DNA of 64,000 nt from Capnocytophaga gingivalis ATCC 33624 (GTDB lineage: Bacteria > Bacteroidota > Bacteroidia > Flavobacteriales > Flavobacteriaceae), in assembly GCF_000174755.1 (NCBI RefSeq), contig NZ_ACLQ01000016.1:124001-188000 (forward strand), given 5' to 3'. Below, in pieces: positions 1-9,166 of the stretch; position 1 is the first letter of the stretch, and every line of letters begins with the position of its first letter. Made by a program: the position numbers and the translations under genes. Under the pieces are notes generated by a model that made no database searches, had not been told where the DNA came from, and saw only the letters and a program-made list of their open reading frames with translations.

Positions 1-750
1 ACCTCCTATAGGAAGCTACTGAGAAAAAGTAAGAAAGCGGACATTGTGCTCTTTGGGGAATATCACAACAATCCTATTGCCCATTGGTTAGAGGTAAAAC
101 TCACCAAAGACCTCTTAGGCAAGCGTTCGCTGATATTAGGAGCGGAAATGTTCGAGAGAGACAACCAAGATGCCCTCGATGGCTACCTTCAGGGAACTAT
201 TGACCAAAAAGGATTGGACACCCTGGCTCGCCTATGGAAGAACTATAAGACCGATTACAAGCCTTGGGTGGATTTGGCAAAAAGAGAAAAACTCCCTATT
301 GTAGCGACAAATATCCCTCGGAAATATGCCAATCTCGTGTATAAGAAAGGATTACAAGCTCTTGACACGCTTCCTTCGGCGGAGCGAAAATGGATAGTAT
401 CACTCCCCTTTCCCTATGATGGCAACCTCTCCCAGTACGAGAAGATGAAGAAGATGGCACGCCACAACTCCGAGAATCTTCCTATGGCACAGGCTATTAA
501 GGACGCTACTATGGCCGAATCCATAGAGACACACTACAAGAAAGGGAGTCTGTTCCTACACCTGAATGGGAGCTATCATTCGGACTTCTTTCAGGGTATC
601 TATTGGTATCTGCGTAGGCGAAACCCCAATCTCAAGATACTTACTATCAGCACTCTATCACAATCTAATCTAAAAAAACTACCCTCAGAGGCTTACGGAC
701 AAGCCGACTTTATTTTAGTGGTAGATGAGGATATGACAGGCAGTTATTAA
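1..750 (+). CDS. ChaN-family haem-binding/iron-regulated protein, 5' end missing
   Basis: The frame is open from the first base of the window, so the start lies upstream; the GTG at 46 falls inside a conserved beta strand (I-V-L-F-G-E-Y-H) and is not a credible start. The motif LFGEYHNNPIAH followed by an E-M-F-E-R-D-N-Q block matches the ChaN/Tiki-like fold (Cofac_haem_bdg), whose members are usually outer-membrane lipoproteins linked to haem or iron uptake; some relatives are peptidases. A late histidine-rich strand (LHLNGSYHSDFFQGI) fits the second conserved block of the family. The lipoprotein signal would be in the missing part. The next gene starts 53 bases downstream on the same strand. 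The family call is good; the substrate is inferred. Confidence 0.8.
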   Translation, partial: TSYRKLLRKSKKADIVLFGEYHNNPIAHWLEVKLTKDLLGKRSLILGAEMFERDNQDALDGYLQGTIDQKGLDTLARLWKNYKTDYKPWVDLAKREKLPIVATNIPRKYANLVYKKGLQALDTLPSAERKWIVSLPFPYDGNLSQYEKMKKMARHNSENLPMAQAIKDATMAESIETHYKKGSLFLHLNGSYHSDFFQGIYWYLRRRNPNLKILTISTLSQSNLKKLPSEAYGQADFILVVDEDMTGSY

Positions 751-803
751 TCATTACATTATCCATACTTTACATATTTTTACAACGAATCAAGAATGTT
801 CTC

Positions 804-1775
804 ATGAAAAGACTTTTACTCATGTCATTACTTTCTTTGGCTGCTATAGCCTGCCAGGAGAAGAAAGCCCCCACTACAGCAGCGGCAGAAACGCCACAAG
901 AAACTCAAGAAAAAGCCGCACCAACGCTGACCTACTCTAACTTAGTAGATACACCTACTCAAGAAAAAGTGCAGCAAGCCCTTATCGCCGCAGGGATATC
1001 CCAGGCTCACGCAGCTGCTTTCTTAGAGAGTGTTGCCCTCTTCAACCAGACAGCCGGAGCAAAGGCAAACCTTGTCCCAGAAGGTTTTGTCACTATTGAC
1101 AGCCTACTGCCTAAGTATGACGAGGTCGCTATACAAAGTGACTGGATGAGCAAATACCCAGCCTTTCAGGGGTATAACTGTCGCTTGACCTCCTTTACCC
1201 TTTTGCGTGACTTGATCTCCTTCCCTACTGGAAAAAAATTCGACAGCAAAGCAGAAGACGAAGTACTCTTTATAGATCGTGAGTCCTTGCGCAACGCCCC
1301 TAAAAAGCTCTTTACCCCAGCCGAGGAAAATGACTTCTTCGCGCTCTTCACTGAAGTACCTACCACTAATACCAAGGATATAAACCTCCATTTGCAAGCG
1401 ATGCAAAAGGCATGGAAAGCGCGTGGTATTGCCTTCCGCTATGCCAATGATCCTACAAAAGCCTCCCTTATCTCTGTTGTTTTCCACTCTCAGCTCACCC
1501 CTGAGGAGAATATGATCTTTGTAGGCCATGTGGGAGTACTCCTCCCCTTCGAAGGGAAACTTCTTTTTATCGAAAAGCTCGCCTTCCAAGAGCCTTACCA
1601 AGCTATCCTCTTTGCCAATCGCACCGAGCTAAGCGATTACCTGATGAACCGCTACGATGTAGAATGGGAACAACCCAATGCAATTCCTTTTATCATGGAG
1701 AATGACCAACTGATGGACGGCTATCGTCCCAACCCCTATAAAGTAGGGGCGAATAGCAATTCGCCCTCTCTTTAA
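804..1775 (+). CDS. Lipoprotein, DUF4300-like
   Basis: The 323-residue protein starts with a lipoprotein signal (MKRLLLMSLLSLAAIAC, lipobox cysteine at residue 17) followed by an Ala/Thr/Glu-rich linker. The mature part begins with L-T-Y-S-N-L-V-D and has a central Y-N-C-R-L-T-S-F block, which resemble DUF4300 proteins of Gram-positive and Bacteroidota bacteria; no function is known for that family. The last ten codons (V-G-A-N-S-N-S-P-S-L) are encoded by a copy of the dispersed palindrome plus the first unit of a 23-base tandem repeat, so the C-terminus has apparently been rewritten by a repeat. It is followed 52 bases later by another lipoprotein gene in the same direction. Confidence 0.6.
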   Translation: MKRLLLMSLLSLAAIACQEKKAPTTAAAETPQETQEKAAPTLTYSNLVDTPTQEKVQQALIAAGISQAHAAAFLESVALFNQTAGAKANLVPEGFVTIDSLLPKYDEVAIQSDWMSKYPAFQGYNCRLTSFTLLRDLISFPTGKKFDSKAEDEVLFIDRESLRNAPKKLFTPAEENDFFALFTEVPTTNTKDINLHLQAMQKAWKARGIAFRYANDPTKASLISVVFHSQLTPEENMIFVGHVGVLLPFEGKLLFIEKLAFQEPYQAILFANRTELSDYLMNRYDVEWEQPNAIPFIMENDQLMDGYRPNPYKVGANSNSPSL

Positions 1776-1801
1776 GAGGCAATTCGCCCTCTCTTTAAGA
1801 G
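1743..1801 (+). repeat. Dispersed palindrome merged with a 23-bp tandem repeat
   Basis: GTAGGGGCGAATAGCAATTC runs into CGCCC at 1743-1768, the same palindrome family found elsewhere in the window. Two head-to-tail copies of a 23-base unit starting GCAATTCGCCC lie at 1756-1778 and 1779-1801, with the beginning of a third unit after that. The stop codon of the upstream lipoprotein gene (1773-1775) is inside the first unit. Confidence 0.75.
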
Positions 1802-1827
1802 GCAACTCTCCCTTACGTAGAACCCTT

Positions 1828-2934
1828 ATGAAAAGATTATCTCTTATCCTCTTAGCCTTGTGGCTTTTTGCCTGCAAGCAAACTCCCCCTATCACTGAGC
1901 AGCCTATGAGCCCAGAGATAGAGGCAAAGCTCTATGAACTACTCAAGAGGGTCTCCTATACCTCGCATGAGCTCCCCGATTATGAATTTTTCTATAGCAA
2001 TGTCGCAGATATACCCTCTCATTTAGATCCTGTCTTTGGGAAAGTAGATATTTCTCTACTGCCCAAAACAGCAGCGTTCAATCCCTACATTTTGGAAAAT
2101 TTTTCCGATGATCTGCTACTAAGTGAGAACCTTACCCAAGCCATACATAAGCTCTCCCCCAAGGAGATCGCTCGCTATTTTGACGTGTATATCTCGGCTA
2201 TCGACAACCAATATTTTTCAGGAGAAAAAGAGAATGAGACAAGTGATGAGCAAGGGGCTATCTATGTTCCTTTCAAACAAGTAACCTATCTGCTCAAGGA
2301 TGGCGTATGGAGCAAAGGAGCTTCTTTCTCCGCCTCTACCAGAGAAGAAATCAGTACTCTGGAGGATAACCAAATAAGCTATTGGAAGGGGATCATCGCC
2401 CCTTACAAGGAGATATGCCAAGTGGAGAAACCCACTGACCTATCTGAAAGCATTGTCCGTATGGGGAAATATGGCTTAGAGCAACAGCTCTCAAGCTGTG
2501 ACCTTAATGAGGATGGACAGGGGGATTACCTCTTTGTCTTCTCCGAACAGAGAAACGACCCTAATGCACACCAAAGAGTAGTAATCCTGCTCAGCGGAGA
2601 GGGAATACATAAGTATAGACTCTTGATAGCACCCGATTTTTGCGACAAAGAGTGGCCGCTCCACCAAATAGTGTGCAAAGGCGATTACTTTACCATAGAG
2701 TTCAAGGATAACAAATTTGTCGCAGAGCTATATATCACCTTCAAGTACGATAAGCATGCCAATAATTTCCTACTCCATCGCTACGGATATATAGACCTCA
2801 GTGGAGGTACACAAGAACCAAAAAGGGAAGTACAACTTACCACCAAGGACTTTGGAAAAATCTTATTTGAGGACTTTTATGCAGAACAGCTCGATTACCT
2901 CATTGATGACAGATTTTCAAAGATGGAAGAGTGA
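1828..2934 (+). CDS. Lipoprotein of unknown function
   Basis: The 368-residue protein has a clear lipoprotein signal, MKRLSLILLALWLFAC, with the acylated cysteine at residue 16. I do not recognise a family. Visible features are a segment around residues 225-245 with SCDLNEDGQGDYLFV, which resembles an EF-hand-like or FG-GAP-like D-x-N-x-D-G loop, and a beta-rich C-terminal third. The protein matters mainly because the first 78 residues and last 95 residues are repeated almost unchanged in the damaged copy directly downstream. It probably faces the periplasm or cell surface. Confidence 0.7.
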   Translation: MKRLSLILLALWLFACKQTPPITEQPMSPEIEAKLYELLKRVSYTSHELPDYEFFYSNVADIPSHLDPVFGKVDISLLPKTAAFNPYILENFSDDLLLSENLTQAIHKLSPKEIARYFDVYISAIDNQYFSGEKENETSDEQGAIYVPFKQVTYLLKDGVWSKGASFSASTREEISTLEDNQISYWKGIIAPYKEICQVEKPTDLSESIVRMGKYGLEQQLSSCDLNEDGQGDYLFVFSEQRNDPNAHQRVVILLSGEGIHKYRLLIAPDFCDKEWPLHQIVCKGDYFTIEFKDNKFVAELYITFKYDKHANNFLLHRYGYIDLSGGTQEPKREVQLTTKDFGKILFEDFYAEQLDYLIDDRFSKMEE

Positions 2935-3009
2935 TGATTATTAAAAAGGTGAACAGTCACACACAATCAGCTGTGCCCGTTCGCTGACCTTATCCCTACA
3001 CAGACCCTT

Positions 3010-3533
3010 ATGAAAAGATTATCCCTTATCCTCTTAGCCTTGTGGTTTTTTGCCTGCAAGCAAGCCCCTCCTCCTATCACGGAGCAGCCTATGAGCCCAG
3101 AGATAGAGGCAAAACTTTATGAACTCCTCAAGAGAGTGCCCTATACCTCCAACGAATATCCCGGTTTAGAGTTTTTCTATAGTAATGTAGCAGATATACC
3201 CACACATTTGGACCCTGTCTTCGGGAAGGTAGATATTTCTCTCGTATGGTTTATCCACTTCACCAGATAGTCTGCAAAGGAGGGTACTTTACCTTTGAGT
3301 TCAAAAAAGACAAATTTGTTGTTGAGGAATATATTACTTTCAAGTACAACAAATATGCCAATAATTTCCTACTCCACCGGCTTGGTTGCATTAACCTCGG
3401 TATGGATAAGGAAAATCCCTATAGGGAAGTACAGCTTACCTCCAAGGACTTTGGAGAGGTTTTCTTTGAGTATTTTGGTGAAGAAGCATTTGATGAAATA
3501 ATTGATCGTCGATGGTCAGGAGAAGAGGAATAA
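3010..3533 (+). pseudogene. Internally deleted paralogue of the upstream lipoprotein gene
   Basis: The first part (3010 to about 3244) encodes the same signal peptide and N-terminal 78 residues as the gene at 1828-2934; the second part (from about 3246 to the stop at 3533) encodes the last 95 residues. The middle, corresponding to roughly 590 bases of the neighbour, is gone, and the join changes frame, so translation from 3010 stops at 3270. The C-terminal frame has an ATG at 3246 but no signal peptide. This looks like tandem duplication followed by a deletion. A shortened secreted peptide from 3010-3270 is possible but there is no sign it is functional. Confidence 0.8.
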
Positions 3534-3608
3534 GAAACATTTCAACGATTGGATAAAAAGATTAAAAAAATAATTGTATTTTAACTTCTTTATTTAATTA
3601 TTTCTTCG

Positions 3609-3616
3609 TACCTTTG
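3609..3616 (+). promoter_or_regulatory. Promoter -7 element of the first M13 peptidase gene
   Basis: TACCTTTG matches the Bacteroidota -7 consensus TAnnTTTG and lies 42 bases before the ATG at 3659. No convincing TTTG element is seen at the usual spacing. Confidence 0.55.
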
Positions 3617-3658
3617 CTTTTTGAATTTCAAAACTAGCAACTCAAAACTTAATAGCAT

Positions 3659-5695
3659 ATGAACAAAATGCACTTGTATTCTTGCCTCGCCCTAATGGTG
3701 GCTTGTGGCAATCCTGCTAAAAAAGACAACATGAAAGAAGAAACAACTGACAAAGGTCTTGACCTCTCGGCTATGGATACTTCCGTACGTCCGCAAGATG
3801 ATTTCTACAACTATGTCAATGGAGGGTGGATGAAAACTGCCAAAATCCCTGCGGACAAACCTTCTTGGGGTACCTTCTATATGCTCCGCGAGGAAACTGA
3901 CCAGCAGTGCCTTTCCCTCTTGGACAACCTACTGAAAACCTCCTACCCCGACGGCTCTGATGGGCAAAAAATCCAAGCTATTTACAAAACCTATATGGAC
4001 ATGGATACCCGTAACAAGGCAGGTTTGGAGCCTCTCCAACCTTATCTAAAGAAGATAGAGGCCATCAAAACCCTTGCTGACTTGCAGGCTTACCTCGAAG
4101 AGGCTACCCCGCTGGGAGAGAACCCTGTATGTGGCTGGGGAGTCTATGCCGACATGAAGGATTCCAACCAGAATGCGGTATATCTAAGCAACTTTGGCTT
4201 AGGTCTTGGTCGTGACTACTACCAAAAACAAAGCCAAAGCAATACGGAAGCCATAAACAAATATCAGATCTTTGTTGCCGATATCTTCAAGCTCCTTGGC
4301 GATGCTGCCGCTGATGAAAAGGCTCAAAAACAAGTAGCTTTCGAGAAAGACTTGGCCAAACTTATGCTTACCAATGAGGAAGACCGCGACCCGAACCTTA
4401 GCTACAATCCTCAAACCATGGAGGAACTCTCCAAGCTGGTAAAGAACCTCAATATCCCTGCCTTACTCAAGAAAGTAGGGGTAAATACCGATAAGGTAAT
4501 CGTAGGAGAAATACGCTTGTACAAGGAGTATGACAAGTTCATCAACGAAAAGAACTTGCCCCTACTTAAGGATTACCTCCGTTATAACTTAGTAGCAAGC
4601 AATGCGGGATATCTGAATGGGGCTTTGGACGAACTTTCATTCAACTTCTATAGCAAATACCTCAATGGACAGCAGGAACAACGCCCTATGAATAAGCGTG
4701 CGCTTTCTCTTATCAATGGGGTAGTAGGAGAGGCTTTCGGAAAACTCTATGTAGAGAAATATTTCCCTGCTAAAGCCAAAGAAGAAATGGTTACTTTGGT
4801 GGATTACCTTAAGAAAAGTTTCGCAGAGCATATCAAGAATGTTACTTGGATGAGTGATGCTACCAAAGAAAAAGCACTCCATAAGCTCAGTACTTTCAAG
4901 GTAAAAGTAGGTTATCCAGACAAGTGGAAGGACTATTCTAAGATGTCTCTCTCTGCCGATGCCTCTCTCTTTGATAACTTGCTCAAAGTTGCCCAGTGGG
5001 CTTACCAAGAAGAGTTGGATAAGGTAGGTAAGCCTGTAGATAAAACCGAATGGGGGATGACTCCACAGACTGTGAACGCTTATTACAACCCATTGTATAA
5101 CGAAATCGTATTCCCTGCGGCTATTTTGCAAGCACCTTTCTTTAGCTTTGAAGCGGATCCTGCTGTGAACTTCGGAGGAATAGGTGCTGTCATTGGTCAC
5201 GAAATCACTCACGGATTCGATGATAGCGGTGCCCAATTCGATGCCGATGGTAACCTACAAAACTGGTGGACTCCTGCCGATAAGGAGAACTTCGATAAGG
5301 TAACCAAAGCACTCGCTGCTCAGTTTGACAAATATGAACCTGTAAAAGGTGTCTTCGTGAATGGTACCTTTACCAATGGAGAAAATATCGCTGACCTTGG
5401 TGGGGTAAATATCGCCTTCGATGCGCTCCAAATGTATCTCAAAGACCATGGAGCAGTTGCCGATATCAGTGGATTCAACCAAGACCAACGCTTCTTCCTC
5501 TCTTGGGCAACTGTATGGCGTACCCTCTCCACCGACCAGTATATGACCAACCAGGTGAAGACTGACCCCCATACCCCAGGATACTTCCGCGCCTTTGCTC
5601 CTCTGACCAACGTAGATAGCTGGTACAAAGCTTTCGATGTAAAAGAAGGTGATAAGCTCTACCGCAAACCAGAAGATCGTGTGAAAATATGGTAG
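3659..5695 (+). CDS. M13 family metallopeptidase (neprilysin/PepO-like), lipoprotein
   Basis: The 678-residue length and domain order fit the M13 zinc endopeptidases, which cleave peptides on the periplasmic or surface face. A lipoprotein signal precedes C16 (CLALMVACGN; cysteine in V-A-C). The M13 N-terminal domain covers about residues 40-425. The catalytic domain carries HEITH at residues 514-518 (zinc ligands H514 and H518, catalytic E515) and GENIAD with the third ligand E575 and D579. The C-terminus has the typical segment D-K-L-Y-R-K-P-E-D-R-V-K-I-W. A second full copy follows at 6688. A strong terminator-like hairpin follows the stop. The function is well supported; the natural substrate is unknown. 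Confidence 0.95.
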   Translation: MNKMHLYSCLALMVACGNPAKKDNMKEETTDKGLDLSAMDTSVRPQDDFYNYVNGGWMKTAKIPADKPSWGTFYMLREETDQQCLSLLDNLLKTSYPDGSDGQKIQAIYKTYMDMDTRNKAGLEPLQPYLKKIEAIKTLADLQAYLEEATPLGENPVCGWGVYADMKDSNQNAVYLSNFGLGLGRDYYQKQSQSNTEAINKYQIFVADIFKLLGDAAADEKAQKQVAFEKDLAKLMLTNEEDRDPNLSYNPQTMEELSKLVKNLNIPALLKKVGVNTDKVIVGEIRLYKEYDKFINEKNLPLLKDYLRYNLVASNAGYLNGALDELSFNFYSKYLNGQQEQRPMNKRALSLINGVVGEAFGKLYVEKYFPAKAKEEMVTLVDYLKKSFAEHIKNVTWMSDATKEKALHKLSTFKVKVGYPDKWKDYSKMSLSADASLFDNLLKVAQWAYQEELDKVGKPVDKTEWGMTPQTVNAYYNPLYNEIVFPAAILQAPFFSFEADPAVNFGGIGAVIGHEITHGFDDSGAQFDADGNLQNWWTPADKENFDKVTKALAAQFDKYEPVKGVFVNGTFTNGENIADLGGVNIAFDALQMYLKDHGAVADISGFNQDQRFFLSWATVWRTLSTDQYMTNQVKTDPHTPGYFRAFAPLTNVDSWYKAFDVKEGDKLYRKPEDRVKIW

Positions 5696-5716
5696 TCTCT
5701 TTTTGAGAGAAAAGAT

Positions 5717-5755
5717 AAAAAGTAAAAGGTAAAACATTATTACCTTTTACTTTTT
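5717..5755 (+). terminator. Rho-independent terminator after the first M13 gene
   Basis: The arms at 5717-5732 and 5740-5755 are perfectly complementary (AAAAAGTAAAAGGTAA) around a 7-base loop and are followed by more T residues. The stem is AU-rich but long. Confidence 0.75.
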
Positions 5756-5796
5756 TGTTTATAAATAATATAATACCTTTCAAATAATTTAAAAAA

Positions 5797-6210
5797 ATGA
5801 AATCCTATCTGATCTCAACGGTAACTGATTTTATTGATGCGCCTATTGCATTGGTATATGAGATTGTTACAGATAATAGTAATTTTCAGTGGCGAAAGGA
5901 AGTTAAGGATATTGAGTTATTGGAAGATGATTTTATTGAATATTACAAAGCAGGAGGACATACACGCTTCAGTAATATTCAAAAGATAGAAAATGAGTAT
6001 TATACCTTTACTATGCGGCATAAGCTATTTATTGGAGAATGGGAAGGGAAGTTTGAATCCTATAGAGGAGGTACTAAAATTTACTTTCAAGAGAAGATAC
6101 ATATCAAAAATTTCTTTTTAAGGCTTATAGCTCCTCTTTTCTGGAAATTGAAACGGATACAACAGAACTACATTATTGCACTAAAACAGGAAGTATATGC
6201 AAACAAATAA
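5797..6210 (+). CDS. SRPBCC-like (polyketide cyclase/START-fold) protein
   Basis: The 137-residue cytosolic protein opens with a strand, then D-A-P-I-A-L-V-Y-E-I-V-T-D and a W-R-K-E-V motif, and has alternating strands ending in a long C-terminal helix. This is the usual pattern of small SRPBCC proteins that bind hydrophobic ligands; the assignment rests on pattern only. Its last 14 bases overlap the start of the HXXEE gene, so the two are translationally coupled. The pair sits between two M13 peptidase copies, so it probably either predates or interrupted the peptidase duplication. Confidence 0.5.
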   Translation: MKSYLISTVTDFIDAPIALVYEIVTDNSNFQWRKEVKDIELLEDDFIEYYKAGGHTRFSNIQKIENEYYTFTMRHKLFIGEWEGKFESYRGGTKIYFQEKIHIKNFFLRLIAPLFWKLKRIQQNYIIALKQEVYANK

Positions 6211-6616
6211 GTATTTATCATTATGGCTTCCGATAATGGGACTTCATGCCTTGCACCAAGTAGAAGAGAGTATATCCTTTTGGCAATGGTATATTGATTT
6301 TGGGGATAAAATACCCACTTGGTTACAATTGCCAAGAATCTCAGACAATGCTCATTTGGCACATGACCACCCCCAATATTTTGTAGGAGCTTCTATAGGG
6401 CAACTTGTCTTAGTCGCTTTAGTGGCTTTCCTATGCCGAAGGAGCGAAAAAGCTACCAGAATAGCTCTCGGGGGATACCTTGCAGGTCTTAGTTTTTTCT
6501 TAGTATGGCATATCTTGATAAGCTACTTTACCCATTCCTATTCACCTGTAATGGTCACCTGCCTTATGGGAGTATACCTTATTCCCAAATGGATTTACAA
6601 AGTAGTGAAAAAATAA
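6197..6616 (+). CDS. HXXEE domain membrane protein
   Basis: The 139-residue membrane protein has the defining HxxEE sequence at residues 17-21 (H-Q-V-E-E), a second histidine pair (A-H-D-H), and about four hydrophobic segments; the H-S-Y-S-P-V-M-V-T block is typical of the family's last helix. HXXEE proteins have no established role; the conserved residues suggest metal binding or catalysis in the membrane. It overlaps the SRPBCC-like gene by 14 bases. A copy of its last 60 bases reappears at 9910-9969. Confidence 0.75.
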   Translation: MQTNKYLSLWLPIMGLHALHQVEESISFWQWYIDFGDKIPTWLQLPRISDNAHLAHDHPQYFVGASIGQLVLVALVAFLCRRSEKATRIALGGYLAGLSFFLVWHILISYFTHSYSPVMVTCLMGVYLIPKWIYKVVKK

Positions 6617-6629
6617 CAATACTTTGTCT

Positions 6630-6660
6630 TGCATAGTACTGTTATAATTCGTACCTTTGC
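6630..6660 (+). promoter_or_regulatory. Promoter of the second M13 peptidase gene
   Basis: TTG at 6630-6632 and TACCTTTG at 6653-6660 are separated by 20 bases, matching the Bacteroidota -33/-7 layout. The ATG is 27 bases further on. Confidence 0.7.
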
Positions 6661-6687
6661 GGGGTAATTCAATTTCATTTTTCTATC

Positions 6688-8733
6688 ATGAAAAAAATAA
6701 ACTTCAAAATGGGTTGGTTCGTATGCCTTTCCTTGGTGGTGGCTTGTGGTAATTCCAACAAAGAAGAAGCCCCTAAAGTATTTACTGAAAAAGGACTTGA
6801 ACTCTCCGCTATGGATACTTCCCTACGCCCAGGAGACGACTTCTATAACTATGTTAGTGGCAGCTGGATGAAAACTGCTAAAATTCCTGCCGACAAACCT
6901 GCTTGGGGTTCCTTCTATATGCTTATGGAGAAAACCGATAAGCAGTGTCTTTCTATCCTTGACGACCTTCTCCAAAAGGAATATCCCAAAGGAAGTGAAG
7001 GGGAAAAAATACAAACCCTCTACAAAGAATATATCTCTTGGGATAAGCGTAATGCTGACGGATTGAAGCCTTTAGAATTGTATTTTCAAAAGATTGATGC
7101 AATACACTCCTTAAATGATTTGCAAAACTATTTGCAAGAGATGACCTCTAAAAGGGCAAATCATATCTGCCCTATAGGTGTATATGCCGATATGAAGAAC
7201 TCCAAAATGAATGCTGTATATTTAGGAAATTTTGCTTTGGGGTTGGGTAAGGATTACTATCAAAAGGAGAATCCAAGCAATACCGAAGCCTTAGCTAAGT
7301 ACCAAGACTATGTGGCTGATATCTTCAAAGTCCTAAAGGATCCCCTTCCTCAGGAAAAAGCAAAGCAAATCGTAGCCTTTGAAAAGAATATTGCCAAATA
7401 CATGCTTACAAGTGAAGAAGAGAACAATCCAAATCTCAGCTATAACCCTTTGACAACAAAGGAATTAAGCACCTTAGTGAAGAATCTTAACTTACCTGAG
7501 TTGCTTGAAAAAGTGGGAGTTCATACCGATGGGGTTATCCTCACGGAAATAGGCCTCTATAAGCATTACGATACTTTTATTAATGAGAAAAATCTACCTC
7601 TGATTAAGGATTATCTCAAGTACAAATTGGTTACTCTCAACAGTAACTTCCTCACCCAAGAGCTCAATGATCTTACTTTCAATTTCTATAACAAATACCT
7701 GATGGGACAGCAGGAGCAACGCCCTATGAACAAGCGCGCTCTGGAACTGATCAACGGAATTCTTGGGGAGGCTTTCGGTAAGCTCTATGTGGAAAAATAC
7801 TTCCCTGAAAAAGCTAAGGATCAGATGCTTACCCTGATAGATTATCTAAAGAAAAGTTTTGCCCAGCATATCAAGAATGTAACTTGGATGGGGGATACTA
7901 CTAAGGAAAAAGCGATGGAGAAGCTCCACAAATTCTCTGTAAAGGTAGGCTATCCTGACAAGTGGGAGGATTATTCTAAACTCACTATGAACCCTGAAGT
8001 ATCTCTATTTGAGAATATCACACAGGTAGGAGAATGGGCTTTTCAAAAAGCCTTGGACAAAGTAGGAAAAGAAGTAGATAAAACCAAGTGGGTGCTTCCT
8101 CCTCAGACTGTCAATGCTTATTATGACCCTACGAGCAATGAGATTGTTTTCCCTGCTGGAATTCTTCAACCTCCTTTCTTCAGCTTTGAGGCAGATCCTG
8201 CTGTGAATTTTGGAGGAATTGGTGGGGTAATCGGTCATGAGATGACCCATGGCTTTGATGTCAGTGGAGCTGAGTTCGATGCCAATGGTAACTTACAAAA
8301 CTGGTGGGAACCTGCCGATAAGGAAAACTTCCAAAAAGCAACCGAAGCTCTCGCTAAGCAATATGACCAATACGAACCTGTAAAGGGAATCTTTGTCAAT
8401 GGTACCATGACCAATGTAGAGAATATCGCTGATCTGGGTGGGGTAAATATTGCCTTTGATGCACTACAGATGTATCTAAAAGACCATGGATCTGTAGGCA
8501 AAATTAGTGGCTTTACTCAGGAACAACGCTTCTTCCTCGCTTGGGCTTCTGTATGGCGCACCCTCTCCACCGACCAATATATAACCAACCAAATAAAGGT
8601 AGATCCTCACTCCCCTGATTACCTTCGTGCCTTCGCTCCTCTGACCAACGTAGATAGCTGGTACAAAGCTTTTGATGTAAAAGAAGGCGATAAGCTCTAC
8701 CGTAAGCCAGAAGACCGTGTAAAAATATGGTAG
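6688..8733 (+). CDS. M13 family metallopeptidase (neprilysin/PepO-like), second copy
   Basis: The 681-residue protein is a close paralogue of the product at 3659-5695 with the same architecture: lipoprotein signal (L-S-L-V-V-A-C), M13 N-terminal domain, then HEMTH at residues 517-521 and E578-x-x-x-D582. The glycine that normally precedes the third zinc ligand is valine here (N-V-E-N-I-A-D); the zinc and catalytic residues are intact, so activity is expected. The last 40 or so codons are nearly identical at DNA level to the first copy while the central part has diverged more, which suggests gene conversion at the 3' end. It has its own promoter and terminator. Confidence 0.95.
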   Translation: MKKINFKMGWFVCLSLVVACGNSNKEEAPKVFTEKGLELSAMDTSLRPGDDFYNYVSGSWMKTAKIPADKPAWGSFYMLMEKTDKQCLSILDDLLQKEYPKGSEGEKIQTLYKEYISWDKRNADGLKPLELYFQKIDAIHSLNDLQNYLQEMTSKRANHICPIGVYADMKNSKMNAVYLGNFALGLGKDYYQKENPSNTEALAKYQDYVADIFKVLKDPLPQEKAKQIVAFEKNIAKYMLTSEEENNPNLSYNPLTTKELSTLVKNLNLPELLEKVGVHTDGVILTEIGLYKHYDTFINEKNLPLIKDYLKYKLVTLNSNFLTQELNDLTFNFYNKYLMGQQEQRPMNKRALELINGILGEAFGKLYVEKYFPEKAKDQMLTLIDYLKKSFAQHIKNVTWMGDTTKEKAMEKLHKFSVKVGYPDKWEDYSKLTMNPEVSLFENITQVGEWAFQKALDKVGKEVDKTKWVLPPQTVNAYYDPTSNEIVFPAGILQPPFFSFEADPAVNFGGIGGVIGHEMTHGFDVSGAEFDANGNLQNWWEPADKENFQKATEALAKQYDQYEPVKGIFVNGTMTNVENIADLGGVNIAFDALQMYLKDHGSVGKISGFTQEQRFFLAWASVWRTLSTDQYITNQIKVDPHSPDYLRAFAPLTNVDSWYKAFDVKEGDKLYRKPEDRVKIW

Positions 8734-8780
8734 TCTCTTTTTGAGAGAAAATCACATAGGATCATTGCTTTTCCATTTAT

Positions 8781-8805
8781 GAGGCTGCCCTTTTCGGACA
8801 GCCTC
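8781..8805 (+). terminator. Terminator after the second M13 gene
   Basis: GAGGCTGCCC and GGACAGCCTC pair with one mismatch around TTTTC and are followed by ATTTTTATC. The same GGCTGTCC stem recurs at several other gene ends in this window. Confidence 0.75.
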
Positions 8806-9012
8806 ATTTTTATCTCCCTTGATTACCTCTCCTATTATCCTCATAAGAAGCACAGATAAGCCTACTTTAGAAAATCACTCGTTTTTACGATAGTTCACAT
8901 AACCTTATTTTAACCTTCTATCTTCATTATATGCTATAAAAAACACTCCAAAAAGATTTTTTTGCCAAAAACATTTTTATATATAGATTTTTTGTGTTAT
9001 TTTTTCAAAATA

Positions 9013-9042
9013 TTGTTTTTTATCTTTTTTATTATACCTTTG
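9013..9042 (+). promoter_or_regulatory. Promoter in the 8.73-9.17 kb gap
   Basis: TTG (9013-9015), 19 bases, TACCTTTG (9035-9042). Transcription would begin about 115 bases before the ATG at 9167. Between the terminator at 8805 and this promoter the DNA is very AT-rich and I see no gene. Confidence 0.65.
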
Positions 9043-9166
9043 AGGCAGAAAATAACCAAGATAAATTTTAATCATTAATACTATAAGTTGATTTTTACTC
9101 TTTGTGTTGACTTTAGGGCTTCTTACCTGCCAACTTGAAGAAGAGTTTAATTAATTCTATTTGATC

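Noticed and set aside
46-48. GTG as start of the ChaN-like gene
   Set aside because: The frame is open to the window edge and the GTG lies in the conserved strand before G-E-Y-H.
4637-5236. Long open frame (199 codons) on the minus strand inside the first M13 gene
   Set aside because: It is antisense to a well-conserved catalytic domain, has no promoter and its predicted residues show no pattern. A similar minus-strand frame occurs at the matching place in the second copy, as expected from shared codon bias.
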